A stretch of DNA of 64,000 bases from Anseranas semipalmata (taxonomy: Eukaryota > Chordata > Aves > Anseriformes > Anseranatidae), in assembly GCA_013399115.1 (NCBI GenBank), contig VXAA01001968.1:216034-280033 (forward strand), given 5' to 3'. The notes beneath the pieces are model-generated. The model was not told where the DNA came from and did not search any database. It saw only the letters and a list, made by a program, of their open reading frames with translations. Each line of letters opens with the position of its first letter. Within the stretch, counting starts at the first letter, position 1. This document shows positions 1 to 12,768 of the stretch, in pieces. Both the position numbers and the translations under genes were made by a program.

Positions 1-2367
1 TTACCATTGGGTAAGATGCCAGAACTGTGCAAGAAGTAAAATCTCTTGCAGTAAAATCTCTTGCAAGCTGACTCGGTACCTTAATGTACAATAACCAAAC
101 CAACATAGATACAAGGAGGCAACTCAACCAAGAAACTGGAATACCTCTCTCTATCAGTTTAGCTGTGCTTTTGTGGGCAAGACAAGGGTGAGAAATGCTG
201 TGCATGTAGGTTCATGCAACTGGTAAGTAGTAGTTGGCAGTTTCACCAGTTTATCTCCCTATTATGCCTTCTGAAATGAAAATTTGCTAGCACAGAATAT
301 TGAAGATCCCATTATACTAACCTGCTGAACAGGTTTGTTACCCACATGTAATTTAACATAACATTATGAAGTTAAAGCAACAACTTTTTGAGACATACTT
401 CCTTCCAGCTGGCAAGCTTTTTTTGGGGGGTGGTGTTGGTGTTGGGGTGTCATTGGGTTGGATATTTAAATGTTTGGCATACATTGGACAGTCTTGCATC
501 AATTAGCAAGACCACTTTACCCCCCACTTAACCCATGAGAATAGAACCCCACTCCCTTGAGCTGAGGAGCATGACCCTCAATCTCTCTAAAGGAGTTCTT
601 CTAAACCTGTCCTCTGTGAGAATATCTTTCTGAAAGGCATTCATTTCTCTATCTTTCACAGGGCTAGGAAAAAAACATACATAAAACAGATGGGAATCAG
701 TCCTCCAACCCTTTGTCCTGCCTGTTTGCTTGTTTTTATTGGAATCGACCTACTTGCTCTTTTGGGTCTCAAGCAGTCTCATAGGGCTTGGTACAAAATA
801 TGTTAGCTAAAGTCTTTTTATTGAAGACTATATAATCCAGAGCAGTGGCTATAAGTGTCTATAGGGAAAAAGCAACTATTACTTCAGACCTCTGGGATGT
901 GGTTTTTACCCTACTGAATTTTTGGAGGGATTTATGTCTCTTAAATTTTGAAGTAATAGTTTTCTGCTGTGGTGAATAGACTTTGGTATCTGTAGTTGGA
1001 GTCCACATGCCCAAATTCCTTAGTCTAAAAGACAAAGACAATAAATTCTATTTTACATGTGCACATACATGTGCATAATCCCCTTACCTAGAGACAAAAC
1101 ATAAATATATGTATAATGGGAGAAGAAAGGAAATAAGGGGTGGGGAAAAGGAATAGAATGGCATGATCCATGGAAGTGAGAGTGAAATGAGGTTCTATGG
1201 AAGCTTTACAAGTTAAAATATCAAGCTGTATATGTTTTTCTATAATGCTAAAATAAAACAAGGATTGAGTTAACCAGGTTCCCAGTTTGCTTTACAGGCT
1301 GGCTTTACTCCATGGATTGATCTCCCTGGATACATCACATCTAGCATGGTGTACTGTGTAAATACCTATTACAAGCTGGTGTTGGATTTCTCAATTGGCA
1401 ACATGAAGTTTTCAGTGGAAAACGCTTATTTTATGATAGTTGAATGAAACACCAGATTTCCCATACATGAGTATACTCTGTCCAGACTGATGTTAATAGT
1501 GTCATTTCTCAGAAGGAGCCTCATCCTGCAAAATCTTATGAAAAAAGACATTTCATGTCAGCCTGAATTTAGGGAAGAAACTTTATCTAGGCTGCAACCA
1601 AGAAAGCATCATGTCTATTCTGTATTTTTATGGTGCATCTAACTGTTTTTGCTGTTGTTACTGACTTGGAATTTTATATGACAAATCTCTGGGTCCTTAG
1701 GAGTTCTTAAAAACATACTTACAGACTTGGCAGTCTGACTTGCGCAGTTTCAGACACTTTCCTGTATATTCCACTAATTAAATGCTTGTCAGACTATTTA
1801 TCCATGTCAATTTTACAAATGAAGCAACATTATGTTGATTTCTTCCAAGAAGTGTTGAAACTAAGAACAATGGTCATATCACCTTGCTGATCTCAAAATC
1901 AGGATATTTAATGCTTATAATGTATCATTCTCATGGTAAAATTGCTGCACAGATATTAACTAAATCAGAAGAAGAAACCCAAACTCCTTAACCGTTCATT
2001 TAAAATGTATTTTAAAATTCTTTCCTGGCATTCTTACAGAACTCCAGTCAAGCCTCTTCTTGTTTTGGTTTATATTTTGAATGAAAAATAATATAATTTT
2101 AGATAAGAAAATGTGGCTTCGGTGTATTCTAAATGAAAAGTTATATTTGAAGTAGGAGTTCATTATAAAGCAAACAAGTCCTAGGGCTGGGAAGCTCTCT
2201 AAGTGGTGTTCTTGAATTTGCATTTTTGCTTAAAGCTTGAATACGTAATATATTCCCAGCTTTGTAAAATAGGTACAGTGAAGGTAATGATTTGCACTTG
2301 AATGAAGAGTATATACAATAGCTAAAGAACTAGTTTAGTATTAAACTTTTGGTGCAATTAATTACTT
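1..2367. other. Unique AT-rich non-coding DNA
   Basis: No gene, RNA or recognisable mobile element is visible on either strand. The open frames here are 60-75 codons long, have no recognisable domain and no splice or promoter context. A G/T-rich patch around 421-460 is simple sequence. The stretch could be intergenic or intronic. Confidence 0.6.
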
Positions 2368-2445
2368 AGGCCTGAATCCAGTAAAAGACTTTGGTGCCTA
2401 AAAGTTGTGTATTGGAGCACCAAACTGCTAAGTGTCTGGCCCTCA
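2368..2445. repeat. Possible old dispersed repeat, heavily decayed
   Basis: The piece opens with ggcctgaatccag, continues with ggtgcctaa, and closes with gtgtctggccct. This resembles ancient amniote repeats whose ends read roughly ggcctgatccagcaaag and whose middle carries ggtgcctaa blocks. The match rests on recollection of the pattern and is weak. I assign no family name. Confidence 0.3.
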
Positions 2446-2490
2446 CAATGAAATCAAGGATATCAAGGATGCTTTACTCTCTATATAGGT

Positions 2491-2509
2491 TTTTTTTTTT
2501 TTNNTTTTT
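2491..2509. repeat. Poly-T run with two undetermined bases
   Basis: A T homopolymer is interrupted by two N at 2503-2504. It probably marks a homopolymer that sequencing or assembly could not resolve. Confidence 0.9.
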
Positions 2510-5500
2510 GTACTGTGTTTGAAAAGATTCTGCATGTGTATGATTTAAAATGTGTCCTGGTGCACAAACATCTGAGTACCATCAGCCCAGTTTTGGACAG
2601 TTTAATCTTAGTTTTTTACCAGAAATTGCATTAATGTGGTACTGAACCCTAAGATAACAAAGCTGAGTCCTTTTGCAAAAGAGAGTAGTAATATGGCTTT
2701 TCTGGACTCAGTTCAGCCTCTGTTCGTTTGAGAATCTGTGCAGTGCATTGCCTGGCATAGGTTAACATCCCTGTAGATCATTCAAATGGGATCTGAAACA
2801 GTCAGCTGGCTGGAAATGCAACCCAACCAACATAGCTTCACACAGAGCTGGGTGACAGGAAATGCTCAGAACAGGGTATGTAAATAACTTTCCTGTTCTG
2901 TAGCTAAGGCCTCTCTGCACATCATAAACAGTGTAAGACTTGAAAGCAGGTGATTATTTTCTGTCTTTCAACAAAGTCTCCTCACTCCCCTAATTAAAAA
3001 AAAAAAAAAAAAAAAAACTGTGGTTTTAGTGCAGCCTGCCTTATACTAGCACTGTCAGGTTGGGGATGAACAACTCACAGCTGCAGACTCCTTTCAAGTA
3101 TTATTTGTGCAGGTTTCATGACATGAAAGCATAACAAAGCTTTCTGGCACAGAGCTTTCTGAACAGTCATTTCTGGCTTAGGTGCCTAATAATTCCTGCA
3201 GACCCCACATCATTTTTGGTCCTGAATCTCCATGGTTCAGCTCTTTCAGCTGCAGATACATTTATGTTTTTAAGGTAATTAACGAAGAGTTTCTGATTCA
3301 GGCACAGTATTAGAGAGTTGTAAGACTTGCATGGCTTCTTAATTAAAAGGAAAGAACTTATTCTGTCTTTGGGCTACTGATTGTAATGTGTTCATGTGGG
3401 CTTTTGGGTAGTGCCCATATTAGAAGATTGGAACTGAGTCGCATCCGATCAGTCTAGAGATTCACAGTTGAGTTGTTTTGGGGGAAAGGGAAGGTACGTT
3501 AATAGCAGAGATGTAATGTACAAGAAGAATGTTACTAGCAGAGAAGCAGAAGTAAAGCTGTAGGAAGCTGTTAACTGAAGACAAAAATCTCTGTGAATAA
3601 TGTTTAAAAAGCTCAATATTTAAAAGCTGAAGGGGTACCTTAGCCAGAAGTGGCTAGGAAAGTAAGGTTTTGGTCATGGTTGTCATCTGGGATTTAGGAG
3701 ATTTCAGGTTAGTTCATGTTCCTGTCCCTGCCTCCAAGATGCACATTAAGTCATTATTTTTTCCACACTCCTTCATTTTCTCAAGTTTATAGTAAACTCT
3801 TTGTCCGCTGCTTGCTTGCTCTGGACTTTCTACTATCTATCATAAACTCCCTTCCTAGCAAACTATGTTTTTCTGTTACAATAGGTTAATCATCCTAAAC
3901 CGGTCTTCCTTTCAAATACTGCCCTTGCAAAAACCCTGCTAATCAGTACTAGAAAAATCCATGCTGGACAGAAATTGAAGTGATGACTGTCATTAGACTT
4001 CTTTTTGAAAAGGAAATCTTTTTGGCATTCTTTATAACATGTTAGTTGATTCAGCTGTAAGTAACCACTTTTGGGTACTACAAGGTCCACAGTAGTCAGC
4101 TGTAATACCAAACACAATTCTCTTTAATGGACATAGTTCAGTACTGTATTATACACAGGTTTGGTAACTTTTTAGATGTTTATCATGACTGAGGTATAAA
4201 AGATCAATAATTAAAACTACTGAAAAAAAACGTAATTATTGAAATTTCAACCTTGTGGTACTGGAGGAATAAACCTTTCCTAACTAAGCTCTTTAACAGA
4301 TGATAAACAAAGAATTTTCAAAAAATTTCAATTAACAGTCTAATCAATTAATTCTGTGATACCTTCATTATTGCTAATCAGTCCCTCAAATAAGATAAAC
4401 TTTTCTGTTTTGCATAGTGTTGGGTGTCTAAGGTAAGAACCTTACTTCCAGTATGACATTAATAATAAGGAATTGATAGCTGAAGTATATTTTAAGAACA
4501 TCAATAGACTATATTCTAACTAAACAACTTCACTGACTCCAGACTCTACTGCTGGATTTTTATTCTGATAGGTGTGGATAAAAACAACATCACTAGAATG
4601 ATTGAGTCCGAAACCATCACTAATGCATTATCACATAGGGTCAGGCTTAACAAGAAAAGTTAATGCAACTCTCTCTGAAAACAGCAGCTTTTTTTGTATT
4701 AATCTTCCCAGCCTGGATAAAATTCACCTCTCAAAATGTCCAGCAGATATCAAGTGTTACTACTCGGACTTATTCCTTAAGGATTTTTATTTCTGTGTGT
4801 GTTCTCTCTCTCTCTGTTGTATTTAAATGGAAATTTTACAACTGAGAGGACAGAGTAAGGATGACTTAATTGCATTTACAAAAGGGCAGACTTAGCATAG
4901 ACTTCTGTTCTATAGCAGCTGTATCACCTTTGCACAGATTAAAAAAAAAAAAAAAACGGTATTCCAAATTTCAGTTCAGTACTGCATAACAGTCCTCTCG
5001 TTACTCTTCTATAAAATGAGTTGTTCTCTGCTGTTCTTAGCATATTTAATCCTTAGTTGATATGTCACTAAAATTAACCTTCTAAATCCATAGAACGTTA
5101 TTTCATGTCAAGACCTCACAATAATACCTTCACCTTCTTACAATTAGTCTGTAGTACTTATCTAAATAGTAACTTCTAAAAGGGAGAATCACCTGTGGTC
5201 TGTTGCTTTCCACTGTGGAATTTGCTTTGGGGTATTTTATTTAAATCTGCAGGAGAACAGCTCAGCATGTGTAGGGTCACAGCAATGTTGACCTCTTGAT
5301 TGAGGGCAGGAATAGTACAGAAAATTCTCCATAGGTCTGACAAAAAAAGGAGTTCTTCAGCAGAAAGATTAGTCCTTTGTCCTCACTCCTTCAGTTCTTT
5401 GGCTAGAAAGCTTATGTTATCTCTCCAGGTAGCTAAAAAAAAGTGTGACAGTTAGGACTTGATGTACTGTAACAATAATGGCCTTAGAGAGGCATTTTTG

Positions 5501-6639
5501 TACTGGTAGGCTGAGATAGACTAAACTCAAGCAGGATGAGCACAAGCCACCTTTGAGCAGGAAACAAGTTATTCACACCGGTGCACTTCTGGCTGAGATA
5601 GCATGCTGTTTTTCTTTGCCTCCTGTTAACCAGCTGTGCTCCATGGCAGGATGGTGAGTTCAAGCAAGCCAGTTGAACTAGGTAGCTCTCAGTTCGGAGA
5701 TGGCTTGCAGTCGGACAGACCAGATGTTTTGACACAGCAGAGATACCTGAATTTTGACATTTGGACTGTACAGTGACAATTGGATACCGTGGAATAGGAT
5801 CTGATTTTCCCAACATGGTTGATGGGAGAATGCTTAGATTAGTTAATGCTAACTCCAAAGAGAGGAAATGAATGTCTGAAACCTTTGGGATTTAGGTGCT
5901 GTACTCCATACTCCAGAAGTGCAAGTAGCAATTCTTGTTTTGTATTTGCTGGGAGAGTCCTCCAAAGATAAATATAAGTACGCTTTAGATGTAAATGGTA
6001 TCCTTTCTTTCAAAGACTGCAGAGCAGGGCTTGCATTACCCTTTTAAGTATAGCTGGAGCAAGGAGTCTTTTCTATGCACAGCATTCTCCAGTCTGTGGG
6101 AGACTTTTTTTCATCCCATATTTCCCTGTGATAAAACTATTAATTGAACAATGGGGAAAGAGTGAGACAACAGTCTATATTCCTGTTTCAGGCATGCTTT
6201 CAACATACTCTGGACCACAGACAATAGGATTTGGTGATTGCTTTTCAGAGCATTCAGCTGGTGGGAGGGTGTTAAAGGGATTCAGTCCTTCCTCTAAGGG
6301 CAGTTGTGTTTTAGCCAGGTATGACTGCTTCAGAGTAAAACTGTAGGAAAGAGAATATTCCAGGATCCAAAGGGTTATCAGCTGCTTACTTTGCATTTAT
6401 TTTTTAGCTTCACTTTCTACCTTTAAAACTATACCTACATGTCAAAAACTAAGAAGCTTGTTTCTAAGTGCAGCTCACATCAGCTCCTGAAAAATCAACA
6501 GTGACTTAAGGCACTTAGCTTTCCAAGCCAAGGCTTATGAAAAATAGATGTTTCATTTGTAAAAGTTTGGATATTAAAATCCCATTTAAAATATGTTCTC
6601 TAGAATGCATTTACTAAGTTTATATATTCAGAGCATGTA
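2510..6639. other. Unique non-coding DNA
   Basis: There is no supportable gene. The longest open frame is on the minus strand at 5484-5858 (124 codons). It contains scattered cysteines and prolines but no domain I recognise, and I treat it as chance. The segment holds a 23-base poly-A run (2996-3018) and another A run near 4940-4955. Confidence 0.6.
2996..3018. repeat. Poly-A run, 23 bases
   Basis: An uninterrupted A homopolymer follows taatt. No retroposed gene body or target-site duplication is recognisable upstream, so it is listed only as simple sequence. Confidence 0.9.
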
Positions 6640-6975
6640 ATGGGATGTTGTGTAAGTATTTATTTCTCACTTGCAGTGAACTGCACTATTCTACTATATA
6701 GAGTTAATTACCAACTTGCATTGACTGAAATGCATACCACTGTGTGTATTCTGCATGCAAGATCTTAAAAGCAATGACAGCTTTCAGTGCATTTGGCAGG
6801 TCATTTGACATAAAGGAAGAGTCTGACTCAATAAGAGGACAGCTGTTCAGGCATGTGATATCAAGATAAGCTCCCAGCTGAAGAAGACTTAAAACTACTG
6901 CAATAAACCTCGTTCATAACAATACAATGGAGCCAAATCTGCAATTGTTAGCGCACAGTGCTGCTGAACTGAGTG
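6640..6975. promoter_or_regulatory. Candidate conserved non-coding element
   Basis: The stretch has no repeat signature and a dense mix of regulatory-like words: agttaattac, a GATA-type agataag, the E-box cagctg, ataaac, and acaatacaatgg, which is SOX-like. The base composition is more balanced than in neighbouring DNA. The call is inference from texture only; comparison with another bird or a crocodilian would settle it. Confidence 0.25.
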
Positions 6976-7978
6976 GAAGAGTGAGAAGAGAAGGTGAGGA
7001 TACAGAGAAGAGGAACGCTTACACTATCCCAAGATGACCTAACCTTTCTTTGGGTTATGGTAGTCAAACATGTAAAGGAGGAAGGCGGAAGCTACAGCAC
7101 CCTTAGCCCCTTTTTGACGTCTTTCTTTGTTTGTTTCAGTGAAGTGATCTGCTAAACTTAGGCACTGACACAAACATCTCAGTCTGGAAGCAAATCCTGT
7201 ATCTTTTCCAAAATCTAGAAAATCTGGTTGATTTACTTAAACATATTTACACTAAACACAGAGCAGAAGCCTCAGATATCCACACGCACTCCAAATACTT
7301 CATATTCAAATGTGCAGAACTCTATCAATACAATTTTTGGTCTCATAACCATCCCTTTTGATTTCAAGACTTCATTTTGACATTGTCTTCCTAACCATGC
7401 TATTTTTGAGGCTGAGCATCAAAAGCAAAAGGAAGGCTGGAAGCTTTGATCTTTGAAATGGATTTAAAATAGGAGAAATTTAGATGTCCCTCTCTGCCCA
7501 TTTACTTTCAGTTCTCTACTTTATTCAGTTTGCTTTTTTTCTAGTACATTAAATTGAAACTATGAAAGGCATTAGGAAGAATCCTTGCTCGTGTTACTCT
7601 ATAATAAGCGAAATATTTATAAACTTGCAGACAAAAAGAGCTAGAATTGCATGCAGTTTAGCCAATGGGTTTTACAACATTGTGTACAGGCATGTACAGC
7701 CTAAGGTGTTGGTTTTTTAATATCTCATTGTTCTAGGCATGCATTTGACTTGGCAGTGGAAATTAATGTTCTAGCTGGTGGGTTCTGATGTATGGCAGAA
7801 AAAAATGTGCAATCAATATAGCTTATAAATTTTGAAGTGCTACCATACGAAACAACAGAAAGCACTGGAATAATGAGAATGAGAGGAGAAAAAAAAATTG
7901 CCAATATACAAAGCCTGATAGCTACCTTGTTTACAGTTCCCTGCATTGTGGTTTTGCAGCCAACATGGTTCTGAATGG
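6976..7978. other. Unique non-coding DNA before the solo LTR
   Basis: No coding or repeat signal was found. It ends at the 5-bp target site ttgaa (7979-7983) that flanks the LTR. Confidence 0.55.
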
Positions 7979-7983
7979 TTGAA
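7979..7983. repeat. 5' target-site duplication of the solo LTR
   Basis: The sequence ttgaa directly precedes the LTR. It matches exactly the five bases that follow the LTR at 8567-8571. Confidence 0.85.
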
Positions 7984-8367
7984 TGTCCTGGTTTTGACTG
8001 GGATAGAGTTAATTTTCATCATAGTGGTTGTGTTTTGGATTTAGGAGAAAAATAATGCTGAAATAATGCTGATAGCACACTGATGTTTTAGTTGTTGCAG
8101 AGCAGTGCTTACACAGAGCCAAGGGCTTTCCAGCTTCTCGTGCTGCCCTGCCAGCGAGGAGGCTGGGGGTGCACAAGGAGCTGGGAGGGGACAGAACCAG
8201 GACAGCTGACCCAGACCGGCCAATGGGATATTCCATACCATGTGGTGTCATGCTGAACAATTAATATGGGGGGCTGGCTGGAGAGAGGGGTGCTGCTCAT
8301 GGGCTGTCTGGGCATCGTTTGGCAGGTAGTGAGCAATTACACTGTGCATCACTTGTTTTGTGTATTC

Positions 8368-8369
<2 letters not shown>

Positions 8370-8419
<50 letters not shown>

Positions 8420-8420
8420 T
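8370..8420. repeat. (TTA)n microsatellite inside the solo LTR
   Basis: About 17 trinucleotide units run without interruption just upstream of the LTR polyadenylation signal. The related LTR at 13290-13883 lacks this tract, so the expansion is specific to this subfamily or locus. It makes a long poly-tyrosine open frame that is not a gene. Confidence 0.93.
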
Positions 8421-8439
8421 TCCCTTTGTTTTCTGTCCT

Positions 8440-8445
8440 ATTAAA
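8440..8445 (+). terminator. LTR polyadenylation signal attaaa
   Basis: attaaa occurs in the context cctattaaactgtctt, the expected position near the R/U5 boundary of this LTR type. It would have ended proviral transcripts. Current activity is unknown. Confidence 0.6.
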
Positions 8446-8571
8446 CTGTCTTCATCCCAACTCATGAGTTTTACCTTTTTTTCTGATTCTCTCCCCCATC
8501 CCACTTGGCAGGGGAGTGGCGAATAGCTGTGTGGTACTTAGCTGCCTGCTGGGTTAAACCACAACATTGAA

Positions 8572-11500
8572 GCTTTGAAGACTGCGCAGCTCAGCACAAC
8601 CCACTCCTTCAGAAGACAGCTGGCCTAACACAGGCACAAGCTACTACATGTGCTGGGAAATGACTGTATCACCAAGGAGGATACCAGGATCCTCCTTACA
8701 TCTCTCCATGCGCTCTGTTAGCCAGGACCCTGCCCCAGTTCTCCTGGTCTGGAAAGCAGGTTTGGTTTACCCCTGGATGTCCTCATTAATAGTATTTCAT
8801 TATTATTCCCTTTTTCATGTTTCTTGGGCTTCCTTTTCTCTGCCCTTGTACCTTCCTTTCTCCACCCACCTCTTCCCAAATAATCAGCCTGCCCTGATTA
8901 CTTTTTTCCTTATTGGTACTAGTTTTGCTACTTCCATAATCAAATTTGGTATTTCTGATATGTTTACCTAGGCAAACTGAACTTCATGGTATTTATGATA
9001 TGGCTACCTAAGTTTTCTTCCAAGGTTTTACTCCTCAAAAGGTCCCCGAAACTGCCCTCATGCTATCTGAAGTTTGCCCACTTATTGACAAAACTCCTCT
9101 AAAATCCAGCCATCTGTCATGGTCCTGTCTGTAACTTCTGTCAGTTTATCATGTTACTTGTCACATCTCATGTCATATCCAATAGTTTTGTACATCCACC
9201 TTTGTTAGCTTCAGTTCAAGCCAATGCTGAGACATTTACTCACAGGCCTGACAATGTACAGAAATTAAAAGAAGAAAAAAAGTTGTTCCTGACAACATGA
9301 GAGATCTACAGCAGCCTGAGAATCACTTCAAGGGCTATCTCTGTTACTCTTCTCCAAGCACATAAGCACAGTTTATTCTGTCCCTTACAAACCTATGCTG
9401 CCGTGTAACCTTCCACTTGTTTAGGGTTAGGGTTAGGTTATTTTGCCCTTCCTGGGAAAAGAATGTCCCTCACACAGCCAACGTAACACCAAAAGACCAG
9501 CCCAGGCAGCCATTTCCAGGCTCCTCAGAGACCATTTCTTGATATTCCCGGGATCGAACAGGACAACCTCTGCTCTTTGCTTAGAAGGAAAGGCAAAACC
9601 TCCTAATTCAAGGAGTAAATAGAGGTGAACTTAAGGCTTGCACGCAAAACTCTCAGAAACTTTGAACTTTGTAAATAATTTTTCTTTCTTATGTGTTATG
9701 TGTGGAACATGAAATATGAAGAAGTCTCTGGGCTTTTTTAAAAGTATATGGAAAATGCAATGACTGATTAATGACCCTACAAAGCGATTTCTGCACCACT
9801 ACTGAGAACTGCTATTTATCCACTTGAAAAACTCACCCTAAAGAAGCTGGCTTTGACCCGCAGGTTTACAGAGCAGATGGTATAGGGCCAAAAGATGTTG
9901 AGGTTTCCTTCTATAAGACATAGGTCAACTGTAACTCAGGAGAAAAGAGGTGAGCTTATGCAGAGCACCCTGCCCCAAGACAACTTACCAGAAAAACTTC
10001 CACAGCAAATGTCCCTGCCTCTGACCAAAACTGACCAACCACAGTCTCAGGCATCAGACTCATTAAAACAGAGGTTTAGCAGCTTTCAGGCATTATATGA
10101 CAGTTTTGTTTGGTTATCTAACAAAAATTACTCTGTCTTGCACAGTCCTCATCCACTGCTAGAGCAGATGAACAAATGCAGCAGAGATTTTTCTAGTTTA
10201 TTTCTCAGATGAGAATACTGCAGCTGTAAACTGGAGACTACTATTTTCTTCTTTACATACTGCCATTTTTCAGAAATGATTTGTTTATATTTACATTTAT
10301 ATGATATTGAAAAATATCAAATAATATATTTCCTAAAGTTATTCTATTCTTTTCTGTTAGAAATAAGCAGTAATTGCACTACCAGCAAACTTCCAAGGGA
10401 TTGATGCCAATAATTTAAACAGCTGTATTTTTACATTTTGTTTAATAAAATTGCTTTTATGTAAAGGTCTGCTATTAAATATTTGATAGCTTCACACAAA
10501 AACAAATCTCTGGTATGGAAAGGCAATTATAATTTGAAGAATTATTCCTATAAACTTTAATGTTTTTCAATTTCAATCTATTGTAAGGCAAGAATCTCAC
10601 TAGAGCAGTCACATTCAATATTTCATCATAAAAAAGAGTTATGGAATAAAAAATATTATGTGATGTATGGAATTTAATGACTAAAAGGCAAAAAAAAAAT
10701 TCAAAGCTCTCTCTCTGTAGTCATCTCTACCTTTACTCTAATTAGTTGCCAAGAAAAATAGCTCAAAAAGTGCCTGTAAGCCCAAATGATTGTGTACCTA
10801 GTTGCATAACTTGTTTATAGAAGCAGAATATCTAAACATTTTTTATGCCTTCGCCTTGCAGCTAATTCATCTTGCCACTGCTGTGTCTAGATTTATGTGT
10901 CTTATCTAAACTCTCTCTCTAGACACTGGAGAGGGGCATTTCCAGAAGGTGATTTATCCTGTTCCTCTCTTTTGGCATTAGATAACCAGGTAAAGGCAGC
11001 TCTGTTTCAATCCTGGGTTGCTAAGATTAAGGGAAGTCTTTTTCTGGGTAACTAACCTCAAAGAGAATTAGGCCTTCAGTGATCTTGACATCGTTAGTAT
11101 TGCTCAGGTCCTATACAGACTGAGATAAGGCAGCGGTTCAATTAAATCAATGTGAAAGAGGGTCTGAGTCAGTGCACTAGCTGGTGCTCAGATGACTTTA
11201 GGAAGCACTGGAGAGGTGGATGTTCTCTAGCTGCTTTGCTCCGCTCCAGAGGTATAAACTGCTCATCCTGGAAGCACTGAGGGACAAGGGTCAGCTTAAC
11301 ATACATGAAATTCCTCACCTATTGCTCAAGGTATTAAGACATTACTGCAAAATGAGTAATATTTCACTGATGCAGAATGAATCCATGTTCATCAGCTATA
11401 CACAGGACTCTGTCAGATTTAAAGCTTTGGTGGTAGGTGCTGAGCTCAAGATAATCTCCTTCACCCATTTTTCACCTGCTGGAAAAAAGAGCATCCGTTG

Positions 11501-11796
11501 AATCCCAGAAAGCACCAGCTGGCCTAGAAATTGCTATCTCAGGCAGTCAAAGGGAAGAATGTTTGCAAAACCTTATTACTGTTCTGTAAAAGCTAAAGAT
11601 AAGTGACTGTCTCAAATGGTCACAGATTCCATGTCCTTCCAGCGATGGAATGTGGCTGGCTTCAAATCACAGTCCAGAATGTTCCAATTAATGTTCACAT
11701 TAACAATGGGCTAAAAGGAGGAATGAAATAGCACACTTGAAGACCTCTCCTGACTTCAGTGATCAGAAAACTGCTGATCTGCTGTAATTCATCAGA
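8572..11796. other. Unique non-coding DNA
   Basis: No supportable gene. Open frames at 8648-8971 (+, 107 codons), 9895-10212 (+, 105 codons) and 11220-11501 (+, 93 codons) have no recognisable domain, signal peptide or repeat homology. The segment includes a short interstitial telomeric repeat at 9421-9440. Confidence 0.6.
9421..9440 (+). repeat. Short interstitial telomeric repeat
   Basis: Two exact ttaggg units (9421-9426 and 9427-9432) are followed by ttaggtta. The tract is too short for a chromosome end or fusion scar and probably arose by chance or through telomerase-linked break repair. Confidence 0.75.
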
Positions 11797-11900
11797 GTAG
11801 TTAAGCATGTGCTTATTTTTAAGCTTGCAGGCTGGCACAGTGATTTCAATGGAAGATGAATTTTTATTAAGTACACCAACTTAAGTGCTTTGCTGGCTCC
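11797..11900. repeat. Ancient amniote-type dispersed repeat
   Basis: The segment carries agttaagcatgtgctta near one end, a central tgatttcaatgg, and ttaagtgctttgctggctcc at the other end. This arrangement matches an old repeat common in reptiles and birds in which taagcatgtgcttaa blocks flank a ttgacttcaatggg core. The copy is diverged. The family name is not assigned because I could not search a library. Confidence 0.5.
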
Positions 11901-12768
11901 TAGCTTAATGCAAATGCTTCTTGAAATGATTGTCAGCATATTTCTGTAAGAGAAATCAGTGACTAAAAAGAGTTGGAAGTGGGCCTAAACAAGCCATATT
12001 AACTTTAAAGTTTTTGGTACGCCAAAACAAGATTCAGTGTGACCACAAACATTCTTCTCTCAGGTGGCACAGAATTCGTCTTCAAGCCCCCCAAAAAGTA
12101 AAACAGTATCTTCTAAATTAATAGCCAGAAGATCTTGTTTTGAAATCAAAATCTCTATCTACACAAATATAAGCAAATAAAAATATGAAATACAATAAAA
12201 TTACATTATTTAGGAGATTTGTTGTTACATTTGGAGCATCAGAATAATTGTCTTTAAGTAAAGGTATTATTTTAACCAGATTTTTCTTGTTATATGTGTT
12301 CCTTCCAAGATGCCTACCCTACAGTCATTTATCAATGCAAAACAGAAAAGAATCAGAAAGTGGAATTTTCTTTATAAAGACAACTCCTGAGCTTGTATCA
12401 CACAAATAGTAGCTGTCAGAGAAAAATCATACATGGTCCTAGAATACTTCCATCCCTCAACTTAACTCCCTTTTTCATGACTATCTCCATATCCATTGGC
12501 TGCTCTTCCAGCAGCTACTTGTTTCAAACTTAGTCTTTAATGATGAGAAAGAGATTGAAATTACACCCTTGTTTTCCCAGCATGATTTGGTGCCTAAAGC
12601 ATTCTTGGGGACAAGCAAATGTCTTCTGAATTATGATGATCAGTAGAAATTCAAAATTAAGGCATAACACAGCAAAGGGAGAATGCATAAGTATTTCCAT
12701 AACTTCTGTTTATGCGAGCTTGTTTGTGTACCATATAGCTAGTGAACTTTTTGCGTTTTCTCATCTAT
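11901..12768. other. Unique non-coding DNA
   Basis: AT-rich sequence without gene or clear repeat, ending at the boundary of the LTR complex. Confidence 0.55.

Larger units (their letters stand above)
7984..8566 (+). mobile_element. Solo LTR of an avian endogenous retrovirus (ERVL-like)
   Basis: The element begins tgtcctggttttgactggg and ends gggttaaaccacaaca, giving the TG...CA ends of an LTR. It is flanked by identical 5-base duplications, ttgaa at 7979-7983 and at 8567-8571. A polyadenylation signal attaaa lies at 8440-8445, followed by pyrimidine-rich sequence, which sets the + orientation. A (TTA)n tract sits just before it. No internal retroviral sequence or second LTR is adjacent, so this is the product of recombination between two LTRs. 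A 5-bp duplication and the sequence type fit class III (ERVL) avian elements; the family name is not checked. The LTR probably carried promoter and polyadenylation activity when young. Confidence 0.88.

Noticed and set aside
5484..5858. 124-codon minus-strand frame
   Set aside because: No recognisable domain and no flanking splice signals.
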